Below are positions 8,997 through 17,822 of a stretch of DNA of 64,000 nt, piece after piece (the stretch's first letter is position 1; each line of letters starts with the position of its first letter). The notes under the pieces are model-generated. The model was not told where the DNA came from, did no database searches, and was given only the letters and a program-made list of their open reading frames with translations. The stretch lies in contig NZ_CP035042.1 of the NCBI RefSeq assembly GCF_009834345.1, positions 372,001-436,000 of the forward strand, given 5' to 3'. The stretch comes from Billgrantia tianxiuensis. Its GTDB lineage: Bacteria; Pseudomonadota; Gammaproteobacteria; Pseudomonadales; Halomonadaceae. The position numbers and the translations under genes were made by a program.

Positions 8997-9977
8997 ATGC
9001 TAGCGTTTCTGATCCAGCGCGTGCTGCAGGCCATCTTCGTGATGTTCGTGGTCGCGCTCATCTCGTTCTCGCTGTTCCACTACGTCGGCGACCCGGTGCT
9101 CAACATGCTCGGGCAGGAAGCCACCGAAGCCGACCGCGCCGCACTGCGGGCACAGCTCGGTCTCGACCAGCCGGTGGTGGTGCAGTTCTGGAATTTCATT
9201 GTCAATGCCGCTCAGTTCGAGTTCGGCATCTCCTACCGCTCGGCCCGTCCGGTCACCGACCTGATCCTCGAACGGCTGCCCGCCACCCTGGAGCTGGCCA
9301 TCATCTCGGCGATCTTCGCCGTGGTCATGGGCATCGTGCTGGGCATCTATACGGCGCTACGCCGGCGCAGCTGGCTGGCCAACTTCATCATGACCGCCTC
9401 GCTGATCGGCGTGTCGCTGCCCACCTTCCTGATCGGCGTGCTGCTGATCTACATATTCGCCGTGGAGCTCGGCATACTGCCGGCCTTCGGCCGCGGCGAG
9501 ACGGTGCGCATCGGCAACTGGTGGTCCACCGGGCTACTGACGGCAAGCGGCCTGCGCTCGCTGATCCTTCCGGCGATCACCCTGGGGCTGTTCCAGCTCA
9601 CGCTGATCATGCGCCTGGTGCGCGCCGAGATGCTCGAGGTGCTGAGCACCGACTACATCAAGTTCGCGCGGGCGCGGGGGCTGTCGAAGCGAGTGGTACA
9701 TCTGCGCCACGCGCTGAAGAACACCATGATCCCGGTCATTACCATCATCGGCCTGCAGCTCGGCACCATCATCGCTTTTGCGATAATCACCGAGACGGTC
9801 TTCCAGTGGCCCGGCGTGGGAGCCCTGTTCATCACCGCCGTGCGTTTCGTCGACGTGCCGGTCATGGCCGCTTACCTGATGATGATCGCGCTGGTGTTCG
9901 TGGTCATCAATCTGGTGGTGGATCTGCTCTACTACGCCGTCGACCCACGGCTGCGGGCCCAGGGAGGTGGCAAATGA
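8997..9977 (+). CDS. ABC transporter permease, DppB/OppB-like
   Basis: The 326-residue integral membrane protein starts MLAFLIQRVLQAIFVMFVVALISFSLFHYVGDP, the classic first segment of DppB-type permeases. It contains DYIKFARARGLSKRVVHLRHALKNTMIPVI, the EAA-type loop that contacts the ATPase. About six membrane segments. The stop overlaps the next permease start by 4 bp (ATGA), so the two are translationally coupled. Confidence 0.93.
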   Translation: MLAFLIQRVLQAIFVMFVVALISFSLFHYVGDPVLNMLGQEATEADRAALRAQLGLDQPVVVQFWNFIVNAAQFEFGISYRSARPVTDLILERLPATLELAIISAIFAVVMGIVLGIYTALRRRSWLANFIMTASLIGVSLPTFLIGVLLIYIFAVELGILPAFGRGETVRIGNWWSTGLLTASGLRSLILPAITLGLFQLTLIMRLVRAEMLEVLSTDYIKFARARGLSKRVVHLRHALKNTMIPVITIIGLQLGTIIAFAIITETVFQWPGVGALFITAVRFVDVPVMAAYLMMIALVFVVINLVVDLLYYAVDPRLRAQGGGK

Positions 9978-10942
9978 GCCAGGATATCCAGACCCGGGAG
10001 AGTGCCGCGCCGGTGGTTCCCCCCAAGCCGAGCAAGTGGCGTACCTTCCTCGACAGCGATGTCGTCTACTCATGGAAGCGCCAGCCGGTGGTAATACTCG
10101 CCACCCTGGTGACGCTGACCATGTTCGCGGCGGCCCTGTTCGCGCCGTGGATCGCGCCGCAGAACCCCTTCGATCCGCGTCAGCTTGAGCTGATCGATGC
10201 CTTCACGCCGCCGCTGACGACCTCTGACTTCACCGGCAACTTCTACCTGCTGGGCAGCGACAGCCAGGGCCGCGACGTCTTCTCGGCGATTCTCTACGGC
10301 TCGCGCATCTCGCTGCTGGTGGGCTTCGCCGCGGTGATCTTCGCCCTGGTGATGGGCACCGCCCTGGGCCTGTTGGCGGGCTTCCGCGGAGGCTGGCGCG
10401 ACGCGCTGATCATGCGCATCGCCGACGTACAGCTCACCTTCCCGTCGATCCTGATGGCGCTGTTGATCTTCGGCGTCATTCGCGGCTTCCTGCCGCGCTC
10501 GATGCACGCCGAGGTGGCGATTATCGTGCTGATCATTGCCATCGGGCTCTCCGACTGGGTGCAGTATGCCCGTGCGGTGCGCGGCGCCACCATGGTGGAG
10601 AAGAGCAAGGAGTACGTGCAGGCAGCGCGGGTGATCGGGCTGCCGGCGCGCAAGATCCTGTTCCAGCACATCCTGCCCAACGTGCTGCGGCCGGTGCTGG
10701 TGATCGGCACCATCGGGCTGGCGCTGGCCATCATCGCCGAGGCCACGCTGTCATTCCTGGGGGTCGGCATGCCGGCCACCCAGCCGAGCCTGGGCACCCT
10801 TATCCGGGTGGGCCAGGATTACATGTTCTCGGGAGAGTGGTGGATCCTGCTCTTCCCCGGGGCGGCGCTGCTGATGCTGGCGCTCTCCGTCAACTTGCTG
10901 GGAGACTGGTTGCGTGATGTCCTCAACCCCAAGCTCCGATAA
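9974..10942 (+). CDS. ABC transporter permease, DppC/OppC-like
   Basis: The ATG at 9974 overlaps the stop of the preceding permease. The 322-residue protein has an N-terminal cytoplasmic stretch, a first membrane segment (VVILATLVTLTMFAAALFAP), the OppC-type periplasmic motif LLGSDSQGRDVFSAILYGSR, and the EAA loop EYVQAARVIGLPARKILFQH. Length and motifs are standard for the family. It forms the translocation pore with the upstream permease. Confidence 0.93.
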   Translation: MSQDIQTRESAAPVVPPKPSKWRTFLDSDVVYSWKRQPVVILATLVTLTMFAAALFAPWIAPQNPFDPRQLELIDAFTPPLTTSDFTGNFYLLGSDSQGRDVFSAILYGSRISLLVGFAAVIFALVMGTALGLLAGFRGGWRDALIMRIADVQLTFPSILMALLIFGVIRGFLPRSMHAEVAIIVLIIAIGLSDWVQYARAVRGATMVEKSKEYVQAARVIGLPARKILFQHILPNVLRPVLVIGTIGLALAIIAEATLSFLGVGMPATQPSLGTLIRVGQDYMFSGEWWILLFPGAALLMLALSVNLLGDWLRDVLNPKLR

Positions 10943-12023
10943 TCAACGCCTGGCTCAGCGCAGCGCTGCTCCGGAGGCGGGTCACGAGCCCGACACCGCA
11001 GGGCAGGAGCCGGTCCTTTCCGTACGCCATCTGCGGGTGGAGTTCCCGACCCGCCATGGCACTCTGGTGGCGCTCGATGACGTCTCCTTCGACATCGCTC
11101 CCGGCGAAGTGCTGGGCGTGGTAGGCGAGTCCGGGGCCGGCAAGTCGATGACCGGCAACGCCGTGATCCGGCTGCTCGAGCCGCCCGGGCGCATCGCCTC
11201 GGGGGAGATTCACCTCTCGGGCAAGCGCATCGATCACCTGCCGGAAGACGAATTCGTGCCGCTGCGCGGCCGTCATATCGGCATGATCTTCCAGGACCCG
11301 CTGACCAGCCTCAACCCGCTGTTTTCGATTGGCGACCAACTGGTGGAGACCATCCGCGCGCACCTGCCGATGAGCGAGCGCCAGGCTCGCGAAGAGGCGC
11401 TCAAGCTGCTGCGTGAAGTGGGCATTCCCGCTCCCGAGAACCGGCTAGACAGCTACCCGCACCAGTTCTCCGGCGGTATGCGCCAGCGCGTGGTGATCGC
11501 CCTGGCGCTGGCGGCGCGCCCCGAGTTCATCATCGCCGACGAACCCACCACGGCGCTGGACGTCTCGGTGCAGGCGCAGATTCTCGCCCTGCTCAAGCGC
11601 CTGTGTGCCGACCATGGCACCGCGGTGATGCTGGTCACCCACGACATGGGCGTGATCGCCGAGACTGCCGACCGGGTGGCGGTGATGTACGCCGGCCGGC
11701 TGATCGAGATCGGCCCGGTCGACGAGGTGGTGCGCAACCCGCAGCACCCCTACACCAAGGGGCTGATGGCCTCGATTCCCGGCATTACAAAGAAACTCGA
11801 GCGCCTCTACCAGATCGAGGGTTCCATGCCGCGGCTGGCGGCGATTCCTTCGGGCTGCGCCTTCAACCCGCGCTGCCCTCATGCCCAGCAGCGCTGTCGT
11901 GACGAGAGGCCGGACCTAATGCCGGCAGAGGGCAGCCGGGCGGCCTGCTGGCTGCACGACCCGGTCGACCCGCTGCCGCCGCGGCAGGATGCAGAGGGAC
12001 GGGAGGTGAGCCATGTGCGCTGA
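10917..12023 (+). CDS. ABC transporter ATP-binding protein, DppD/OppD-like
   Basis: About 368 residues. Walker A GESGAGKS, Q-loop MIFQDPLTSLNPL, signature FSGGMRQRVVIALALA, Walker B FIIADEPTTALD, H-loop LVTHDMGV. The C-terminal oligopeptide-transporter extension contains CAFNPRCPHAQQRCRD, a Cys-rich region known in OppD-type ATPases. An in-frame GTG at 10914 directly precedes the ATG. The start overlaps the preceding permease by about 26 bp, and the end overlaps the next ATPase. Confidence 0.93.
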   Translation: MSSTPSSDNQRLAQRSAAPEAGHEPDTAGQEPVLSVRHLRVEFPTRHGTLVALDDVSFDIAPGEVLGVVGESGAGKSMTGNAVIRLLEPPGRIASGEIHLSGKRIDHLPEDEFVPLRGRHIGMIFQDPLTSLNPLFSIGDQLVETIRAHLPMSERQAREEALKLLREVGIPAPENRLDSYPHQFSGGMRQRVVIALALAARPEFIIADEPTTALDVSVQAQILALLKRLCADHGTAVMLVTHDMGVIAETADRVAVMYAGRLIEIGPVDEVVRNPQHPYTKGLMASIPGITKKLERLYQIEGSMPRLAAIPSGCAFNPRCPHAQQRCRDERPDLMPAEGSRAACWLHDPVDPLPPRQDAEGREVSHVR

Positions 12024-13059
12024 TACGGCAGTGAAAAAGACCACGGCGGCGCAGGGCGAGATCCTGCTCGAAGCCCAGGACCTGGCGCGCTATTTCGACG
12101 TTTCCAAGCCTTGGCTCAACCGGGTCATCGAGCGCAGCGAACGGCTCACGCTCAAGGCGGTGGACGGTGTGGGCTTCTCCATTCGCCGCGGCGAGACCCT
12201 CTCGCTGGTGGGCGAGTCGGGCTGCGGCAAGTCCACCGTGGCGCGGCTGGTGGTGGGGCTCTACGGGCTCACCCGCGGCAGGCTGGTGTTCGACGGCGAG
12301 GACATCAGCGACCTGGCCAGCCGTACCGGGCGCCAGGCCGCCAGCGTGCGCAAGCGTTTCCAGATGATCTTCCAGGACCCCTACGCCAGCCTCAACCCGC
12401 TGTGGCGGGTGGGCACCATCATCGGCGAGCCACTGCGCTTCTTCCGCCCCGAGATGAGCGCCACCGACCGCCGCCGCCGGGTGGGCGAGCTGCTCGAGCA
12501 GGTGGGGATGTCGGCCATGGATGCCAACCGCTACCCGCACGAGTTCTCCGGCGGCCAGCGTCAGCGTATCTCCATCGCCCGGGCACTCGCCAACGAGCCG
12601 GAGTTCATGATCTGCGACGAGCCCACCTCGGCGCTGGACGTCTCGGTGCAGGCGCAGATCCTCAACCTGATGCGCGACCTGCAGGACGAATACGGCCTGA
12701 CGTACCTGTTCATCAGCCACGACATGGCGGTGGTCAAGCACATGTCGGACCGCATCGCAGTGATGTACCTGGGGCGCATCGCCGAGATCGCCCCGGCCGA
12801 CCAGCTCTTCGAGAACCCCCACCATCCCTACTCGAAGATGCTGCTGGCCGCGGTGCCGTCGCTGGAGGGCGTGGGCAAGGAGCGCAGCGTGATCCAGGGC
12901 GAGGTGCCCAACCCGGTGCATCCACCCTCCGGCTGCGCCTTCCATCCGCGCTGCCCTCACGCCAACGCCCGCTGCCAGGCCGAGGTGCCGCGGCTGATCG
13001 CGCGCAGCGACGGCAGCGAGGTGGCGTGCCACGGCGTCGAGGAGGGCAGGTTGCCATGA
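12013..13059 (+). CDS. ABC transporter ATP-binding protein, DppF/OppF-like
   Basis: 348 residues. It has the OppF hallmark N-terminal region ([16 protein letters not shown]), Walker [13 protein letters not shown], signature [16 protein letters not shown], Walker [13 protein letters not shown], and the C-terminal [14 protein letters not shown] element. It overlaps the OppD-like gene by 11 bp and is the last canonical component of the importer. Only 13 bp separate it from the TauE-family gene, which may be read through from the same transcript. Confidence 0.93.
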   Translation: MCADTAVKKTTAAQGEILLEAQDLARYFDVSKPWLNRVIERSERLTLKAVDGVGFSIRRGETLSLVGESGCGKSTVARLVVGLYGLTRGRLVFDGEDISDLASRTGRQAASVRKRFQMIFQDPYASLNPLWRVGTIIGEPLRFFRPEMSATDRRRRVGELLEQVGMSAMDANRYPHEFSGGQRQRISIARALANEPEFMICDEPTSALDVSVQAQILNLMRDLQDEYGLTYLFISHDMAVVKHMSDRIAVMYLGRIAEIAPADQLFENPHHPYSKMLLAAVPSLEGVGKERSVIQGEVPNPVHPPSGCAFHPRCPHANARCQAEVPRLIARSDGSEVACHGVEEGRLP

Positions 13060-13072
13060 GGCGCACGGCCTG

Positions 13073-13834
13073 ATGCTGGAACTGCTCTCGCCGCTGGCGG
13101 CCGGGGTCAACCTGGCCCTGGTGCTGCTTTCCGTGGCGACTTCGGCGCTCTCTGCGGCGGCCGGCATCGGTGGGGGCACGCTGCTGATCATCGCCATGGC
13201 CCAGGTGATGCCGGCCACGGCACTGATCCCGGTGCACGGCATGGTCCAGCTCGGCTCCAACGGCGGTCGCGCGGCGATGACCTGGCGTCACGTGCGCCGC
13301 GACATCGTCGCGGCCTTCCTTCCCGGGGTGATCGTTGGCGCCGTGGTGGCAGCCTGGTTGCTGATTCGCCTGCCTTACGGCGTGCTGGAGCTGTGTATCG
13401 CCGCCTTCGTGCTCTACTCCTGCTGGGGGCCGGGCCTGCCCCAGCGGGCGGTGGGACGCACCGGCACCGTGATCGCCGGTGCGCTTACCACCCTGCTCTC
13501 CAGTTTCGTCGGCGCCAGCGGCCCCATGGTGGCCTCGTTCATCAAGCTCGGCATGAGCGAGCGGCTGCCACGGGTGGCCACTTTCGCCACCTGCATGACG
13601 CTCCAGCACACCACCAAGGCGTTCATCTTCGGCTTTGCCGGCTTCGTCTTTCGTGACTGGCTGGGGCTGATGCTGGCGATGGTGGTGGCAGGGTTCGTCG
13701 GAACCTGGCTGGGCCTGCGCCTGCTGAACCGGGTGACCGATCACCGCTTCGACTTTTTCTTCAAGTGGACGCTGACCCTGCTGGCGCTGCGCCTGATCTG
13801 GCTGGGCGTGGCACGGCTGTTGGGTTTAGGCTGA
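13073..13834 (+). CDS. TauE/SafE family membrane permease
   Basis: A 253-residue, very hydrophobic protein with about eight membrane segments. AAAGIGGGTLLIIAMAQVMPATALIPVHG is typical of the TauE/SafE (DUF81) sulfite/organic-anion exporter family. It follows the ABC operon closely. Family members export sulfite, sulfoacetate or other small anions; nothing here fixes the substrate. It could be a by-product exporter for whatever the ABC system imports (inference). Confidence 0.85.
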   Translation: MLELLSPLAAGVNLALVLLSVATSALSAAAGIGGGTLLIIAMAQVMPATALIPVHGMVQLGSNGGRAAMTWRHVRRDIVAAFLPGVIVGAVVAAWLLIRLPYGVLELCIAAFVLYSCWGPGLPQRAVGRTGTVIAGALTTLLSSFVGASGPMVASFIKLGMSERLPRVATFATCMTLQHTTKAFIFGFAGFVFRDWLGLMLAMVVAGFVGTWLGLRLLNRVTDHRFDFFFKWTLTLLALRLIWLGVARLLGLG

Positions 13835-13871
13835 ACGTGAAGGGCTGGCCTAATCGGAAAGGAGTCTGCCA

Positions 13872-14300
13872 ATGAACCGTATCTTGTCTGCTCTGCTGCT
13901 CGGCTCCCTGCTGCTGTTGACCGGCTGTGCCGGCACCTGGGACCCGCGGGATAGCGCGACCGAGCTGGTACCCGGTCGGTCCTACGAGGCCATGACCGCG
14001 GGGCAGCGTTACTTCACCTTTACCCTGGATGCTCCCGCCCGCGTGGTGCTGGAGAGCCACACCTTCCCAGGCGATACCGGGCTGGTGGAACCTGCAGGAC
14101 AGCTACTCGATGCCAACGGACAGGTGGTGGAGCGTGACTGGAACAGCGGCCGCAACGGTAACTTCCGGATCGAGCGCCAGCTCGAGCCGGGCGTCTGGTA
14201 CCTGCGGGTGACCACTCCCCATGCCAGCCCCAGCTCCTTCGGAACGATGGAGCGCGACTACCGTTATTCGGTGACGCTGAGGATCGACAGGAATCGCTGA
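13872..14300 (+). CDS. Small outer-membrane-type lipoprotein, beta-sandwich, unknown function
   Basis: 142 residues, ribosome site AAAGGAG. The signal peptide ends in the lipobox LLLTGC, giving an acylated Cys about residue 19. The mature part reads PGRSYEAMTAGQRYFTFTLDAPARVVLES and GVWYLRVTTP, resembling bacterial pre-peptidase C-terminal (PPC-like) beta-sandwich domains. No Asp directly follows the lipidated Cys, so outer-membrane sorting is expected. Function unknown. Confidence 0.75.
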   Translation: MNRILSALLLGSLLLLTGCAGTWDPRDSATELVPGRSYEAMTAGQRYFTFTLDAPARVVLESHTFPGDTGLVEPAGQLLDANGQVVERDWNSGRNGNFRIERQLEPGVWYLRVTTPHASPSSFGTMERDYRYSVTLRIDRNR

Positions 14301-14315
14301 AGGTGGCGGATACAG

Positions 14316-14340
14316 AAAAGCCCCGGCGGCAGGCCGGGGC
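14316..14340 (-). terminator. Rho-independent terminator of the TonB receptor gene
   Basis: GCCCCGGC-GGCAG-GCCGGGGC, an 8-bp perfect stem at 14320-14340, followed on the minus strand by TTTTC. It lies 31 bp beyond the receptor stop codon and also just after the + strand lipoprotein gene. Confidence 0.85.
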
Positions 14341-14371
14341 AGGTACGATCGAAAACCGCACAGTGAGACGG

Positions 14372-16564
14372 TCAGAACTCATAGGTCGCGGAGAGCCAGA
14401 AACTGCGGCCATCCAGGGCGACGCCGTCGGTGGAGCGACCGGTTTGGGTGTAACGGTAGGCTTGATACGTATCACCCTGCCACTCGTAGCTGTCCGACTT
14501 GCCGAAGTCCTTGTCGAGCAGGTTGTAGATCGTGCCGGTCAGGCGCACCCGGTCGGAGAAGCGGTACGTGGTACGCAGGTGGAACAGTTCGTAGCCATCC
14601 AGCCTGTTGCCCACTTGCTCGTATAGCGCCAGGTCTTGACCACCCGTCGGAATGCCGTCGCTGAACCGTTCGCGTGAGGAGTAGTACTCGCCTTCGAGAG
14701 TGGTATTGAGCCTTTCCGTCACGTCCCAGCCCAGGCTGGCGGTCAGCTTGTGCTTGGGTGCGTTGGTGAGCAGCATGCCCTCTTCCTCGCCCGAAGTGAT
14801 CTCGGTGTCGGTATAGGTATAGCCGCCACGAACCTCCCAAGCGGGAGCAAAACGGTAGCGCGCCTCCAGCTCGATGCCCCGGGTTCTTGCCTCATCGATG
14901 TTGAGCAGCTGGGTGAAGCCGGTCTGTTGGGAGAAGTTGCCCACGCTGATGCAGCCGGGAACATTGCCGTCCGGGTGCAGGCAGTTGGGGATCTCCGCGC
15001 CTTCGGCAATGCGGTCGGTAAAGCGGTTATAGAAGGCCGTACCGCTGACCGTCAGACCGCCCAGGTTGTCGTAAATAGCGCCCAGCTCGTAGTTGGTGCT
15101 TTTCTCAGGCTCGAGATCGGGCGAGCCGATGGTGACCGTTTGCCCCTGATTGCCGAAGCCGGTAATGCCGTCATGCAGCTGGTTGAGTGTCGGTGTCTTG
15201 TAGCCCCGGCTGACGCCGCCCTTGAGCGTCCAATGGTCGGTGGTGTTCCAGACCAGATAGCCGCGCGGACTGAAGTGACCGCCGAAGGCATCATGATGCT
15301 CGTAGCGACCGCCCAGTGTGAGCGCCAGGTCGTCGCGTAGCCACCATTCGTCTTCGGCGAACAGCGCCCAGCTTTGCTGTTCGAAGGCTTGATCGCCAGC
15401 CGCGCCGTCTTCGAGGCGGGCGTCGATGTACTGGCCGCCCATGGTGAGCATGTGAGTATCGAATGGCATGGTGAACTTGGTATCGAAGACGATATCCCGG
15501 TTCTCCAGCAGCCGTGGCTCGCCTCCCTGCGCCTCGTAGCCGTACTCTGGTGCGCTGCCTGCCGGCAGGGTGCGACCCAGGGTTTCGGTCGTGTTGTGAG
15601 TGAGGCTGCTCTCCAGCGTACCGGCTTCGAAGCGTCCGGTATGGCCGATGGCTATCTGGTCGCGGTTGAAGCGCAGCTCGTCCTCATAGCCCCAGAACTG
15701 GCCTGGCTGGGGCTCGCAAGTGGCGCGATTGGTGCCGTCCAGCGTACCCAGGCGGCAGTCGTCGTTGGAGTAGCTCTGACGAGCGCGCTCCGCGTCCAAC
15801 CAGACGGAGTTGCTGTCATCGGCGCGTAGTGTCAGCCGACCGCCCAGCGAGTAGATCCGTGCTTCGGTGGCGCGAGGATCGCGTCCGGCGCTGTCGGGAA
15901 TCAGGCGCTCGGAAGCATCGCGATCGAATAGACGACCGCGCAGTTGAAGACCCAACACATCGTCGATCAGCGGGCCCGAGGTGTAGAAGCTGATACCTTG
16001 GGAGTTGCCCGCATCCCGGTCCTGCTGGAAGGTGGTGTCCAGTGTGACACTGCCTGCCCAGGTGTCGCTGACGGGGCGGGTAATGACATTGATGACGCCA
16101 CCCATGGCATCGGAGCCGTACAGGGTCGACATGGGGCCACGAATGACTTCGATACGTTCGATGGCAGACAGTGGCGGCATGAAGCTGGTGGCGGTTTCGC
16201 CGAAACCGTTGGGCGTCACGTCGCCCGAGGCGTTTTGCCGGCGGCCGTCGATCAGGATCAACGTATAGTTGCTCGGCATCCCGCGAATACTCACGTTCAA
16301 CCCGCCTGTCTTGCCCATGCCTGAACGGACGTCGACGCCGGGCACATCGGCGATGGCCTCAGCAATGTTCGAGTAGCGCTTGCGCTCCAGTTCTTCGCGG
16401 GGAATCACCGAGATGCTGGCAGGGGCGTCGTTGAGTGCCTGTTCGAAGCCGGCGGCGGTCACGACGATGCTATCGAGGCGCTTGGCGTCCTCAGCCTGAG
16501 CGGCAAAGGCAATTGGCGCACTGGCAATCGCGACGACCAGCGCGGTGCGGCGAGAGTGGAGCAT
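14372..16564 (-). CDS. TonB-dependent outer-membrane receptor (CirA/FepA-like, ferric siderophore)
   Basis: The chosen ATG at 16564 follows an AGGTGAT ribosome site. The 730-residue protein has the signal peptide MLHSRRTALVVAIASAPIAF...AQA, a TonB box region (DSIVVTAAGFEQ), a plug domain with SIRGMPSNYTLILIDGRRQN and RIEVIRGPMSTLYGSDAMGGVINVITR, and a 22-strand-type barrel ending in Phe (LSATYEF). The plug motifs resemble catecholate/colicin receptors. A Fur-box-like site lies 24 bp upstream of the start, and the siderophore ABC operon at 17823 lies beyond the LysR gene, so iron-repressed siderophore import is the likely role. Confidence 0.9.
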   Translation of the reverse strand: MLHSRRTALVVAIASAPIAFAAQAEDAKRLDSIVVTAAGFEQALNDAPASISVIPREELERKRYSNIAEAIADVPGVDVRSGMGKTGGLNVSIRGMPSNYTLILIDGRRQNASGDVTPNGFGETATSFMPPLSAIERIEVIRGPMSTLYGSDAMGGVINVITRPVSDTWAGSVTLDTTFQQDRDAGNSQGISFYTSGPLIDDVLGLQLRGRLFDRDASERLIPDSAGRDPRATEARIYSLGGRLTLRADDSNSVWLDAERARQSYSNDDCRLGTLDGTNRATCEPQPGQFWGYEDELRFNRDQIAIGHTGRFEAGTLESSLTHNTTETLGRTLPAGSAPEYGYEAQGGEPRLLENRDIVFDTKFTMPFDTHMLTMGGQYIDARLEDGAAGDQAFEQQSWALFAEDEWWLRDDLALTLGGRYEHHDAFGGHFSPRGYLVWNTTDHWTLKGGVSRGYKTPTLNQLHDGITGFGNQGQTVTIGSPDLEPEKSTNYELGAIYDNLGGLTVSGTAFYNRFTDRIAEGAEIPNCLHPDGNVPGCISVGNFSQQTGFTQLLNIDEARTRGIELEARYRFAPAWEVRGGYTYTDTEITSGEEEGMLLTNAPKHKLTASLGWDVTERLNTTLEGEYYSSRERFSDGIPTGGQDLALYEQVGNRLDGYELFHLRTTYRFSDRVRLTGTIYNLLDKDFGKSDSYEWQGDTYQAYRYTQTGRSTDGVALDGRSFWLSATYEF

Positions 16565-16587
16565 GAGATCACCTGCTTTGCGTGAAA

Positions 16588-16602
16588 TGATATTGATTAT
16601 CA
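16588..16602 (-). promoter_or_regulatory. Fur box-like operator upstream of the TonB receptor
   Basis: TGATATTGATTATCA differs at one position from the 7-1-7 Fur motif TGATAATnATTATCA. It is centred about 30 bp upstream of the receptor start codon, where bound Fur would block transcription. Confidence 0.8.
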
Positions 16603-16659
16603 AACGCAGGTGATTCTAATGCGAAAAGTTCCCTTTGCTCAGGAGGAAGCCGGGCAACA

Positions 16660-17625
16660 TTACGTTGCGTGCCGTGCAACGACTGCCGGGTGGGCCATAC
16701 CGTGAACAGTGCCTGGCTCACCAAGGCTCGGTTCCCACTCGGCAGGCGTGGCTTGGCGCAAGAAGGTGAGCAAGGCACTCAAGCGCCGAGGACGCGGGCC
16801 GTAGGGATAGAGCAGCGTTACAGGCGTAGGGGCAAGGCTCCATTCCGGCAAACAGCGCTCAAGCGTACCGGGATGGGCTCGCTCGCGTGCCGCTGCCATC
16901 CAGTCAGGCATGATTCCCAGCCCATGACCGCGGGCGATGGTATCGCCATGCAGCATCTGCTGGTCGACGCGAAAGCGCGATTCAGGGGGTGTGAAACGAA
17001 ACTCACCTTGCTGTGGATGGGTAAGGATCAGCCCATGCTCGGCTTCGCCGAGCAGATCGATCCAGGCGTGCTGAGTGAGCTCGCGAGGATGCTGCGGATG
17101 ACCGCGCTGGACGAAGTAATCGGGGTGACCGTATAGGCTCCGACCAAGCCAGCCCAGCGTTTCCTGGCGCAATTCGCTGCCGTGGACCTCCCCCAGCCAG
17201 AGAGTCACGATTTGACTCTCGGCAGACAGGGGCGGCGTGGGACAGGTCTGCAGGGTCAGACGCACGGCGGGATGAAGGCTCATGAACTGCGCCAGGCTAG
17301 AAGCCAGCCAGCTACGCGCCAGAGCGTTATGCGTAGCCACATGCAGCTCGCCGCTGACCTCTTCGCTCAGTTCCTCCAAGGCCTGATGGCTTTGTTCGGC
17401 AAGCTCGAGAATTTGCCGGCAGTAGGCGTGGAACAGCTGGCCGGCCTCGGTGGGTAGCAGGCGATTGGACTGACGGCGCAGCAGCGACTGGCCCAATTGG
17501 CGTTCTAGCTGGGAGATGCGCCGGCTCAATGTCGACTTGGCCAGGTTCAGGGCGCGGGCACTGCGAGTCAGACTGCCGGAGCGCATGACATGGTCAAAGG
17601 CGAGAAGCTCGTCGAGATCGTACAT
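16660..17625 (-). CDS. LysR family transcriptional regulator
   Basis: 321 residues. The N-terminal winged helix reads MYDLDELLAFDHVMRSGSLT and AKSTLSRRISQLERQLGQSLLRR, followed by a LysR substrate-binding domain from about residue 90. It sits between the TonB receptor and the siderophore ABC operon. LysR regulators commonly bind near their own promoter; a 9-bp inverted repeat is found 26 bp upstream of its start (17651-17688). It may add ligand-dependent control on top of Fur, but this is inference. Confidence 0.88.
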   Translation of the reverse strand: MYDLDELLAFDHVMRSGSLTRSARALNLAKSTLSRRISQLERQLGQSLLRRQSNRLLPTEAGQLFHAYCRQILELAEQSHQALEELSEEVSGELHVATHNALARSWLASSLAQFMSLHPAVRLTLQTCPTPPLSAESQIVTLWLGEVHGSELRQETLGWLGRSLYGHPDYFVQRGHPQHPRELTQHAWIDLLGEAEHGLILTHPQQGEFRFTPPESRFRVDQQMLHGDTIARGHGLGIMPDWMAAARERAHPGTLERCLPEWSLAPTPVTLLYPYGPRPRRLSALLTFLRQATPAEWEPSLGEPGTVHGMAHPAVVARHAT

Positions 17626-17650
17626 CTAGGTCTCCAGCGCCAGGTTTGCG

Positions 17651-17688
17651 TTGCATATGGCCGAACAGTGTACTCTACGCATATGCAA
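17651..17688. promoter_or_regulatory. Long-spaced inverted repeat upstream of the LysR gene
   Basis: TTGCATATG (17651-17659) and CATATGCAA (17680-17688) are perfect reverse complements separated by 20 bp. Each arm contains the palindrome CATATG. Placed between the LysR gene and the divergent siderophore operon, this could be the LysR binding site or two separate dimer sites. Confidence 0.55.
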
Positions 17689-17774
17689 ATAAAAACCATT
17701 ATTGTTAGTGAGGCGAGCAAGGCCGTTGCGCAATCGGCAACGTCTCGTTCCATGGCGACCACGCGGCTTGATTG

Positions 17775-17789
17775 TGATAATAATTCGCA
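17775..17789 (+). promoter_or_regulatory. Fur box-like operator upstream of the siderophore ABC operon
   Basis: TGATAATAATTCGCA matches TGATAATnATTATCA at 12 of 14 defined positions and lies 33 bp before the start of the binding-protein gene. A further AT-rich stretch (CCATTATTGTTAG, about 17697-17709) may be part of an extended Fur array. Confidence 0.7.
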
Positions 17790-17822
17790 TTACATATTTT
17801 TCTTTTGGCATGGGGAACGACA

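Noticed and set aside
13073..13834. TauE/SafE gene as a sixth core component of the ABC importer
   Set aside because: Close spacing only; family is an independent exporter and no functional link can be shown.
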